This document shows positions 58,901 through 64,000 of a DNA stretch of 64,000 bases, one piece after another (position 1 is the first letter of the stretch; each line of letters starts with the position of its first letter). A model generated the notes under the pieces. It worked only from the letters and a program-made list of their open reading frames with translations. It did not search any database and was not told the DNA's origin. The position numbers were made by a program, and so were the translations under genes. The stretch comes from Thunnus maccoyii. Its lineage: Eukaryota > Chordata > Actinopteri > Scombriformes > Scombridae. The stretch covers positions 1,548,315 to 1,612,314 of the forward strand of contig NC_056548.1 in the NCBI RefSeq assembly GCF_910596095.1, in the 5' to 3' direction.

Positions 58901-61219
58901 ACCTGTTCTTCATCTGTTCCTCACCTGTTCTTCACCTGTTCCTCACCTGTTCTTAACCTGTTCCTCACCTGTTCCTCACCTGTTCTTCACCTGTTCCTCA
59001 CCTGTTCTTCACCTGTTCCTCACCTGTTCTTCACCTGTTCCTCTCCTGTTCTTAACCTGTTCCTCACCTGTTCCTCACCTGTTCTTCACCTGTTCCTCTC
59101 CTGTTCTTAACCTGTTCCTCACCTGTTCCTCACCTGTTCCTCACCTCTTCCTCACCTGTTCTTCACCTGTTCTTCACCTGTTCCTCACCTGTTCCTCACC
59201 TGTTCTTCACCTGTTCCTCACCTGTTCTTCACCTGTTCCTCACCTGTTCTTCACCTGTTCCTCACCTGTTCTTCACCTGTTCCTCACCTCTTCCTCACCT
59301 GTTCTTCACCTGTTCTTCATCTGTTCCTCACCTCTTCACCCATCTGTTCCTCACCTGTTCTTCACCTGTTCCTCACCTCTTCCTCACCTGTTCTTCACCT
59401 GTTCCTCACCTGTTCCTCACCTCTTCACCCATCTGTTCCTCTCCTGTTCTTAACCTGTTCCTCTTCTGTTCCTCACCTGTTCTTCACCTGTTCCTCACCT
59501 CTTCACCCATCTGTTCCTCACCTGTTCCTCACCTGTTCTTCACCTGTTCTTCACCTGTTCTTCACCTGTTCCTCACCTGTTCTTCACCTGTTCTTCATCT
59601 GTTCCTCACCTGTTCCTCACCTGTTCCTCACCTCTTCACCCACCTGTTCCTCACCTGTTCCTCACCTGTTCTTCACCTGTTCCTCACCTGTTCTTCACCT
59701 GTTCCTCACCTGTTCTTCACCTGTTCCTCACCTGTTCCTCACCTGTTCTTCACCTGTTCCTCACCTGTTCTTCATCTGTTCCTCACCTGTTCCTCACCTG
59801 TTCCTCACCTGTTCCTCACCTGTTCTTCACCTGTTCTTCACCTGTTCCTCACCTGTTCTTCACCTGTTCCTCACCTGTTCTTCACCTGTTCCTCATCTGT
59901 TCCTCTCCTGTTCCCCACCTACTCTTCACCTGTTCTCACCTGTTCCTCACCTGTTCTTCACCTGTTCCTCTCCTGTTCTTCACCTGTTCCTCTCCTGTTC
60001 CTCACCTGTTCTTCACCTGTTCCTCACCTGTTCTTCACCTGTTCCTCTCCTGTTTCTCTTCTGTTCCTCTCCTGGTCTCACCTGTTCTTCACTTGTTCCT
60101 CACCTGTTCCTCACCTGTTCTTCACTTGTTCCTCGCCTGTTCCTCACCTGTTCCTCTTTTGTTCTTCACCTGTTCCTCACCTGTTCCTCACCTGTTCCTC
60201 ACCTGTTCCTCACCTGTTCTTCACCTGTTCCTCACCTGTTTCTCTTCTGTTCCTCTCCTGGTCTCACCTGTTCTTCACTTGTTCCTCACCTGTTCCTCAC
60301 CTGTTCTTCACTTGTTCCTCGCCTGTTCCTCACCTGTTCCTCTTTTGTTCTTCACCTGTTCCTCACCTGTTCCTCACCTGTTCCTCACCTGTTCCTCACC
60401 TGTTCCTCTTTTGTTCCTCACCTGTTCCTCACCTGTTCCTCTTTTGTTCCTCACCTGTTCCTCACCTGTTCCTCTTTTGTTCCTCACCTGTTCTTCACCT
60501 GTTCCTCACCTGTTCTTCACCTGTTCCTCACCTGTTCTTCACCTGTTCCTCACCTGTTACTCACCTGTTCCTCACCTGTTCCTCACCTGTTCTTCACCTG
60601 TGCTCTCAGGTGGACACGCAGCAGCTGATGCGGGTGTACGGCGCCCTCATGTGGTCACTGGGGAAGGTGATCAACACTCCAGAGGTGGTGAGAGTTTACC
60701 TGGGCTCCTTCTGGGCCAAACCGCTGCAGAACACTGAGAACAGGTCAGAGAGCAAGTTCATCCATTCACTCATTCATCCATTCATCCATTCATCAATTCA
60801 TCCATTCATCCATTCATCCATTCATTTAGTCATTCATTCATTCATTTAGTAAAGTAAAGTAATTAATTCATTTAGCAAGCCTTGATGAGTACCCTCCATT
60901 CATTCATTCAGCAAGCCAGGATACAATACCATTCATTAATTCAGTCATTCGTACATTCTGATTCAGCCATTAGACCACGACATCATAACTTTTCTTTCTT
61001 TATTTCTTTCATCCATTCCTTCATTCATTCATTCAGTTATTACTCATTTACTCATTCATTCAGCAGGTCATTAATTCATTCATTCATGCGTTCATGTCCC
61101 TCCTCAGGCGTCTGTTTGAGGCGGAGTCTCAGGATCTGTTCAGGGACATTCAGAGTCTTCCGAGGAACGCGGCGCTCCGTAAACTGAACGACCTCATCAA
61201 GAGGGCGAGGCTGGCCAAG
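26295..61219 (+). CDS. ehd4: ehd4, six coding exons of EH-domain containing protein 4, 3' part beyond window
   Basis: Exons 26295-26524, 34160-34336, 42754-42851, 57761-57927, 60610-60743 and 61108-61219 have GT-AG borders and joining phases 2, 2, 1, 0, 2, 0, giving 306 residues. EHD proteins are dynamin-like ATPases that bind, tubulate and cut endosomal membrane. Visible motifs: MFSW start, P-loop GQYSTGKT (66-73), PEPTTD switch segment, DTPG (154-157), NKAD (220-223), and the start of the helical region. EHD4 is favoured over EHD1/2/3 by [31 protein letters not shown] and [20 protein letters not shown]. The remaining about 235 residues, including the C-terminal EH domain, are expected right of 64000. 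Introns are long and repeat-filled. The frame shows no damage. Confidence 0.94.
27858..27921. repeat. (TGATCC)n hexanucleotide array
   Basis: About ten TGATCC units with one shortened unit at 27897-27901. It contains many GATC tetramers. Confidence 0.9.
28170..28215. repeat. LINE/SINE 3'-tail-like fragment
   Basis: AAACTTTATTGATCCTGAAG is a phrase common at the end of fish retroposons. Short piece only. Confidence 0.4.
28630..28693. repeat. (CA)n microsatellite
   Basis: About 31 CA units, with a second (CA)n at 28778-28811, 85 bp away. Confidence 0.95.
28778..28811. repeat. (CA)n microsatellite
   Basis: About 17 CA units. Confidence 0.95.
29859..30231. mobile_element. hAT MITE (373 bp) with 8-bp target duplication
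   Basis: GAAAGCAG is repeated at 29851-29858 and 30232-30239. The ends TAGAGATGCAC and the inverse of TAGGGATTCAC form imperfect terminal inverted repeats, with sub-terminal CCGATA/TATCGG motifs on both sides. An 8-bp target duplication is the hAT hallmark. The interior has no transposase. Confidence 0.88.
30926..31107 (-). repeat. TCGATTAAT-type dispersed repeat, short complete-looking copy
   Basis: Begins CTGCAACGATTAGTCGATTA and ends TAATCACTAGCTGCAGCCC, the paired ends of a very common fish repeat. Other copies lie near 28350-28445, 29310-29460, 35330-35420, 41205-41420, 46280-46560, 46766-47003, 46990-47150, 47725-48025, 51225-51740, 51740-51950 and 56197-56420. Confidence 0.7.
31203..31248. 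repeat. (GA)n(TG)n compound microsatellite
   Basis: About nine GA units followed by about 14 TG units. Confidence 0.9.
31365..31454. repeat. (GT)45 microsatellite
   Basis: Ninety bases of uninterrupted GT, among the longest pure dinucleotide arrays here. Confidence 0.95.
31566..31603. repeat. (TTC)n microsatellite
   Basis: About 12 TTC units. Confidence 0.9.
33051..33687. mobile_element. Foldback element, 637 bp
   Basis: Left arm 33051-33160 (TTTTTCAGTTCTGACACACA, CCCCATTGGTCAGTTACTTT) is inverted at 33580-33687 (AAGTAACTGACCAATGGGG, TGTGTGTCAGAACTGAAAAA). A second inner pair, TTTTGGCTTTAATCA and TGATTAAGGCCAAAA, surrounds the centre near 33355. No coding potential. Confidence 0.8.
34160..34336 (+). 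CDS. ehd4: ehd4 exon 2
   Basis: Acceptor GTTCCAG, donor GTAAAC. Completes R77 and codes [20 protein letters not shown] to the first two bases of R136. It contains the nucleotide-switch region and the NALVVDP and RKLNAFG blocks. Confidence 0.95.
37636..37905. mobile_element. Foldback element near 37.7 kb
   Basis: The 25-base segment 37708-37732 (core TTTGCTAGCTTGTTGTGCT) is exactly inverted at 37811-37835. Outer arms match imperfectly (GCTTGTTTAGAAACAGC near 37645 against GTTTCTAAACAAGC near 37875). The centre is about 37770. No coding potential. Confidence 0.75.
38040..38150. repeat. Dispersed repeat shared with the dtd2/TRIM spacers
   Basis: ATATATCAGGCTTTGATACA and CAATACTTGTTAGTAGATCA match 4735-4785 and 11025-11075 with few changes, outside the tandem cluster. 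Confidence 0.7.
39410..40466. mobile_element. TIR DNA transposon carrying a nested insertion
   Basis: GGGCCGGTTTCACAAAG at the left and its near-exact inverse CTTTGTGAAACCGACCC at the right are terminal inverted repeats of about 17 bp. CAG occurs just outside both ends (39407-39409 and 40467-40469), compatible with a 3-bp target duplication. The interior has no transposase frame. About 459 bp of it is a second element (39547-40005). Confidence 0.7.
39547..40005. mobile_element. Nested element with 9-bp direct repeats
   Basis: ACTCAGGCT lies at 39538-39546 and 40006-40014, bracketing a 459-bp insert that starts AAGCAGCAACCTCCGG and ends TTTTTATACAGTCTATG. The direct repeat fits an 8-9 bp target duplication. 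Family not assigned. Confidence 0.7.
41803..41859. repeat. (GAT)19 microsatellite
   Basis: About 19 GAT units. Confidence 0.95.
42674..42753 (+). promoter_or_regulatory. Unusual 3' splice site of ehd4 intron 2: branch point, (TG)29, then TTCAG
   Basis: TACTAAT at 42674-42680 is a near-ideal branch-point sequence. From 42691 to 42749 the sequence is pure TG, then TTCAG and exon 3. There is no normal pyrimidine tract; the TG array replaces it. No AG occurs between the array start and the acceptor. Confidence 0.7.
42754..42851 (+). CDS. ehd4: ehd4 exon 3
   Basis: Codes [20 protein letters not shown] to SRG (residues 136-169 in part), including the DTPG motif. Donor GTATGA. Confidence 0.94.
42952..42992. 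repeat. (TG)n microsatellite just after exon 3
   Basis: About 20 TG units 100 bp downstream of exon 3, so the small exon sits between two TG arrays. Confidence 0.95.
43216..43756. mobile_element. PIF/Harbinger-like non-autonomous element (541 bp)
   Basis: Terminal inverted repeats of about 35 bp: GGCCTTATTCAGACCAAATC at the left and the inverse of GGTCGTATTCAGACCAGATC at the right. TTA is duplicated at 43213-43215 and 43757-43759, the target preference of PIF/Harbinger. It contains a 104-codon open frame (43276-43590) without a recognisable transposase domain, rich in charged residues. Confidence 0.75.
44075..44127. repeat. End fragment of the foldback MITE family
   Basis: GTGAACCCGTCCTTTAAG is the inverse of the TTTAAAGGACGG.TTCAC terminus seen at 22631 and 63865. 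Confidence 0.6.
46000..46042. repeat. (TG)n microsatellite
   Basis: About 21 TG units. Confidence 0.95.
46280..47150. repeat. Cluster of TCGATTAAT-type repeat copies
   Basis: At least three copies in a row, in both orientations, recognisable by TCAATTAATCGATTAATCT (46535), GCTGCAACGATTAGTCGATT (46773) and AGTTGCAGCCCTACAGAG (46992). No coding sequence. Confidence 0.7.
47417..47494. repeat. (CA)n microsatellite
   Basis: About 39 CA units. Confidence 0.95.
47725..48025 (+). repeat. TCGATTAAT-type dispersed repeat, near full length
   Basis: Contains the family phrases AATCGTTTGGTCTATAAAAT, GTCCAACCAACAGTCCAAAA and TTTTGCTTGAAAAACAACTA. Confidence 0.7.
48870..49940. mobile_element. Long non-autonomous transposon copy with internal 47-bp VNTR
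   Basis: Starts CCAGTGGTGACGAAGAAGTA and ends GTTACTTTCCTCCACTGG; the termini CCAGTGG/CCACTGG are inverted. Inside, a 47-bp unit beginning CAGTAAAAGTACATAAG repeats five full times (48970-49204) with a sixth begun. The family also occurs at 15960-16640, 20560-20967 and 62255-62430. hAT-like termini are suspected, but no target duplication was found. Confidence 0.7.
50025..50290. repeat. Pyrimidine-rich tract
   Basis: A 260-bp TTC/CTT-rich stretch on +. The several overlapping open frames come from composition, not coding. Confidence 0.7.
50630..50830. repeat. Copy of the CATGAGATGCAG repeat family
   Basis: GATGAAGGCCATGAGATGCA and an inverted counterpart near 50660 (GTCTTCATCAG). Shares TGTGATAACAGGTGGTTGTA-like sequence with 56580-56600. 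Confidence 0.6.
51020..51190. repeat. Dispersed repeat, inverted relative to 55440-55610
   Basis: TAGCGCCATCATCTGGTCAA and CAAATGTTAGCATCAGC here are the inverse of TTGACCAGATGGTGGCGCTA and TGCTAACATTTG there. Confidence 0.65.
53190..54250 (-). mobile_element. L2-type LINE fragment with reverse-transcriptase C-terminal remnant
   Basis: The minus-strand frame 53792-54130 reads [18 protein letters not shown]-like [32 protein letters not shown] and [19 protein letters not shown], the thumb and C-terminal segment of L2-type LINE reverse transcriptases. Its left side (53190-53790) is the matching decayed 3' region ([10 protein letters not shown] near 53425). It is a dead fragment. Confidence 0.8.
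55004..55042. repeat. (GT)n microsatellite
   Basis: About 19 GT units; a (CA)n at 55145-55173 follows in inverse sense, so the two could pair. Confidence 0.95.
55145..55173. repeat. (CA)n microsatellite
   Basis: About 14 CA units, complementary to the nearby (GT)n. Confidence 0.95.
55880..56012. repeat. Interrupted (TG)n microsatellite
   Basis: About 100 bp of TG with GCGCGTGC interruptions, then TGTACAGTTCAGC and a second TG block. Confidence 0.95.
57311..57690. mobile_element. Foldback MITE, copy 2 (inverse orientation), 70 bp before ehd4 exon 4
   Basis: Collinear with the reverse complement of 22770-23130: ATCAAGTGGATATCTGACAC, ACAGTCTTTTTAGCATCAAA, CTTGATTTGACTCATTTGGA. It ends near the branch region of intron 3. 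Confidence 0.75.
57761..57927 (+). CDS. ehd4: ehd4 exon 4
   Basis: Acceptor GTGTCTGCAG, donor CAG|GTGGGA. Codes [20 protein letters not shown] to NKADQ (residue 224), with the nucleotide-binding NKAD motif at the end. The exon-4 frame continues open through the donor into the minisatellite as far as 58956. Confidence 0.95.
57928..60609 (+). other. ehd4 intron 4, almost entirely minisatellite
   Basis: The intron is 2682 bp, of which 57938-60600 is one tandem array. Only 10 bp at the donor side and 9 bp at the acceptor side (TGCTCTCAG) are not repeat units. Confidence 0.93.
57938..60600. repeat. 11-bp minisatellite, about 240 units
   Basis: Units TTCCTCACCTG and TTCTTCACCTG alternate, with variants TTCCTCTCCTG, TTCTTAACCTG, TTTCTCTTCTG, TTCCTCTTTTG and shortened GTCTCACCTG or TTCTCACCCG units. 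2663 bp divided by 11 gives about 242 units. Higher-order blocks are visible: a variant series beginning TTCTTAACCTG recurs at about 58430, 58538, 58636 and 58820, and a 187-bp block starting TTTCTCTTCTG near 60053 recurs at 60240. The + strand is strongly pyrimidine-biased (9 of 11 bases). Confidence 0.96.
60610..60743 (+). CDS. ehd4: ehd4 exon 5
   Basis: Codes [20 protein letters not shown] to N-T-E-N-R in part (residues 225-268). Acceptor GCTCTCAG, donor [19 protein letters not shown] is diagnostic of EHD4. Confidence 0.95.
60744..61107 (+). other. ehd4 intron 5 with (CATT)n/(CATC)n array
   Basis: Short intron (364 bp) made mostly of degenerate CATT/CATC tetranucleotides from about 60757 to 61094, ending GTCCCTCCTCAG. 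Confidence 0.9.
61108..61219 (+). CDS. ehd4: ehd4 exon 6
   Basis: Codes [20 protein letters not shown] to IKRARLAK (residue 306). Donor GTGAGA, phase 0. The next exon is beyond the window. Confidence 0.95.
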
Positions 61220-62254
61220 GTGAGACAGGAAATGACACGTTGACGTTGGAATTAACACCGAGACCTGCAGGTCAATCTCGCCAGTGTCCCAACGTCTGTT
61301 TTGTTTATGGAATCATGGGAAAATTGTGGAATGCTTGGTTGTGTATCCCAGACAGAAAAAGTCGAAGAAATTTGATCTTCCTCAAACTTCAGACAGGAAG
61401 AACATCACAGGAGCAGGAACCTTTCAGAACCTGAGAATCTGCTCATAGTGACGGTTTCCTGTACATCATGTTACACTGCAAACAGCTGATTCACATGACT
61501 TTAATGGAGCCTATTTGACAAAATGTGAACTAATATGGGCCATCAGAGAAGGACGAACCCATAAAACCTCATCCAATGAAGGTACTGTGATTCTCTTCAT
61601 AGCCGATATTTGTGTACATGTTGGCAAACTTACAACATTAAAATTCTGCTGAATCAGCTGTTTGCAGTGTATTCATGGATGTACAGACAACTGTCGCTGG
61701 ATTACTCTGATACTGACGAAAACTTAAGAATGTGATGATTCTCTGGCAGGTTAGATTGAATATCTGTCTGTAACCACAGAGAACGAAAGCTATTCTGAAG
61801 TTTCATTTTTAAGAGGACAATGAAGGAATTGAAACACATGACATTTCTTCTTCTTCCTCTTCTTGAGAAAAAAGAAAGTAGACGTGAAACTAAATTTAAA
61901 GCCTCTGTAAAAATGAACTCAGACTGCTGTCATGAAGAGACCTGGACCTTTGTTTAGACTGACCACCTGATCCGACCACGTCATTAACCGGCCCGGGACT
62001 TCTGCGTTTGTGTTGGGGAAGGAAGCTTCCTGCCAGGGTTCACATGATAAATATCACCATGTGTTTCTTTGTGAAACCTGAAGGGGCTCCATCAGTCTCA
62101 GAGTGTTTGAAGTTCACAGGGTGGAGGTACTGTAGTTGTTGTTTTCTGTTGTTCCTGAAGAGAACGACTTCCTGCAGGAAGTCATGTTTCTGTTCACAGC
62201 ATCAGGAGAGCTGATGGTTTTCAGCTCTGAAACTTCACCTCTTCACCTCTTAAT

Positions 62255-62430
62255 GATGTCATATATAATAATATATCAGTCAGAGGGACCGAACCACTAC
62301 TTTTACTGCAATACTTGAACTACATCAAGCTCATAATACTTATGTACTTCTACTGTAGAAGGATTTTTCATGCAGGACTTTTACTTGTTATATAGTATTT
62401 GAACTTTGCTGTATCTGCTGTCACTGATGA
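62255..62430 (-). mobile_element. Fragment of the VNTR-bearing transposon, single 47-bp unit
   Basis: TGATGTCATATATAATAATA and TACTTTTACTGCAATACTTG match the 16.4-kb copy; here only one 47-bp unit is present (from about 62298). Confidence 0.7.
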
Positions 62431-63864
62431 GGAGCTGAAACAGACACACTGATCAGTGACAGGTGAGAGTGAAATTGTGAGTTCTGCTCTAACGGAAGCA
62501 TGAGGACTCTCTTCTTCTTGGATTAATAGTATCTCAGGGAAACAACAGGGCTATCTTCAAAAAGACTTTTTACAAAAACATCAGTTGGTTGTCTTATAAT
62601 CATAAATAGCTCATATGACATGAAGAACTTAAAGGACTGAACTATATAAGCTGATAGTATGTTTGTTTAAATTACGTCTGGTACTTCAGGATTGTTTGTT
62701 GTTTTTATTTGTCATGAGGGACTTCTTGTTTTCTTCCTCTCCTGGGTGGAGAACTGCTAATGAGAGCACTGAGTGTTTTTTGTCTGCAGATTCAGGAGGG
62801 TCATCGGCCTCGAGCGCTGTTACTTTTCATTTGGATTTGATCAGTAAATGTGCTGAAGGCGCCACACCAAAACACAGATGTGTGGGATAAAGTCCTGAGC
62901 CATATGAGGTCCTGCAGTCCACTGAGATCTGACTTTACAATTAATAATATGAAAGAGCCTGAAAACCAAACTAACATTGTCACCTCACACCAGCCGCAGA
63001 ATGTCCTTCAATATAACAAACCTTAAATTAATGGATATAATGTCATTTTGTCTTTTAAACCCTCATCAGTTGTCAGATGACGTGAACACTCACAAGTCCT
63101 TAACACGAGAATCTTTCTGATCCGTCCGACGTTACATGAACGCCACGTAAACCTAAACAAAATGTAACCACAACGTTGTCACATTATGAAACATATTTAT
63201 TTTCCAACTGTGTTGTGTAATGGTTTTGGAAAGCACAGACTGAGGACGTAATCCTGCTGATCAGGGCGTCGGATCAGAAAACACTTCTGTGTGTCGTTCT
63301 GGAGTTCACGGACCGACCACAGAGTTTGTTCTGGTTGTTCTGGTTGTTCTGGTTGTTCTGGTTGTGTAATGGGACATTCCTGCAGTGCGTGTACAGTAGG
63401 AGCTTTACTGAAGATGTTATTAATTGTTGCTGAAAGACTTCTAGTTTACAAATGTGTTGAGAACCAGTTAAATCCAGTTTATTTTTACTCTTCCTCCCTC
63501 CTGTTAACTACTGGTTAATGGTCCTGATGTTCTCTGGCTCTTTGCCCTCAGAGATGACCTCACTCCCTCCTTTTATTTACGCTACCTCCCTCCCTCCCCT
63601 CCTTCCTTCCTTCCACCTCCCATAATGCAGGGGGGGGGTCGGTACGAAGGACCGACGGGGCTCTCTGCCCTCATACCTACATTCCTCCTCTTCCTCCTCC
63701 TCGTGTTAATTCATTCATCAGCAGCGGTGTAGTTTACTCTCTCTCCCGGCGCCGCTCAGTCGCCTGTTTTTCTGCTCCGTCTTTCATTGATATCATTCAG
63801 ATTTCAGGATGTATTTCTAATCAAACAAGAGGTGATTTCATCTGGCCCGAGAGCTGCTTCCTTT

Positions 63865-64000
63865 TCTCTTTAAAGGACGGGTTCACAAGTTTTCAAGCAG
63901 GTCAGGTGCACATACGGTATGAACATTTTACAGATGTTTTCCTGGCTGTAATCATTCCTCCAGCCTGTTCTCACTCCCAGCTCCTCACATAAGGAAGCGG
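63865..64000. mobile_element. Foldback MITE, copy 3, cut by window edge
   Basis: TTTAAAGGACGGGTTCACAA followed by CTGGCTGTAATCATTCCTCC matches the left end of the 22.6-kb copy. Confidence 0.65.

Larger units (their letters stand above)
61220..64000 (+). other. ehd4 intron 6 (5' part)
   Basis: No exon was found to the right edge. It contains a fragment of the 47-bp VNTR transposon (62255-62430), four copies of GGTTGTTCT at about 63329-63364, a CT-rich and G9 stretch (63590-63710) and a MITE end at 63865. The short frames lack domains. Confidence 0.75.

Noticed and set aside
57938-60600. Possible CRISPR-like or prokaryotic array
   Set aside because: Head-to-tail 11-bp units without spacers, inside a vertebrate intron.
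58143-60737. Long plus-strand frames (97-401 aa) in the minisatellite
   Set aside because: All arise from a stop-free 11-bp unit open in three frames. Not independent genes; only the exon-4-linked frame is kept, as a retention hypothesis.

Overview
This is a piece of a teleost (probably percomorph) nuclear genome. The genes are split by introns with GT-AG boundaries. Long introns are full of (CA/TG)n microsatellites, L2-type LINE pieces, hAT and PIF/Harbinger relics and foldback MITEs. The left part carries a tandem cluster of single-exon TRIM genes of the kind amplified in fish (TRIM16/TRIM25-like or finTRIM-like).

Layout. 1-327 is the 3' end of an unrelated SPRY protein. 1.2-2.45 kb is a chimera: an L2-type endonuclease fragment abutting a TRIM SPRY pseudogene. 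2.4-24 kb is a tandem array with three intact RING/B-box/coiled-coil/PRY-SPRY genes, called here TRIM-A (5930-7603), TRIM-B (12349-14022) and TRIM-C (17167-18840), all on + and all 557 aa. Between A and B, on the minus strand, lie the last two exons of dtd2 (tRNA proofreading deacylase). One dtd2 exon is duplicated, identical and orphaned at 4522-4591 upstream of TRIM-A. A solo LTR (3869-4386) interrupts one duplicated flank, while the sister flank keeps the empty site. 19.4-21.0 kb duplicates 14.8-16.4 kb and is broken by a BED-finger hAT fragment. 21-26 kb is repeat-rich intergenic DNA.

From 26.3 kb to beyond the right edge lies one gene, ehd4 (+), an EH-domain dynamin-like ATPase. Six coding exons (26295-26524, 34160-34336, 42754-42851, 57761-57927, 60610-60743, 61108-61219) join in frame to give the first 306 residues: N-terminal segment, P-loop, DTPG and NKAD motifs. 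The helical and EH-domain exon(s) lie right of the window. Intron 4 is almost entirely one 2.66-kb minisatellite of about 240 units of 11 bp (TTCCTCACCTG / TTCTTCACCTG). It has no AG dinucleotide between its first few bases and the real acceptor, and it stays open in the exon-4 frame for about 1 kb.

The strongest candidates for something undescribed are that intron (a tandem array of branch-point/pyrimidine modules that also resemble the 5' end of U1 snRNA), the TRIM/dtd2 co-duplicated module, and the TRIM 5' leaders. In the leaders an inverted repeat is kept in all copies despite sequence change, and in TRIM-C the same change fuses an upstream ORF into a basic N-terminal extension. No prokaryotic systems, CRISPR arrays, rRNA or tRNA genes were seen.
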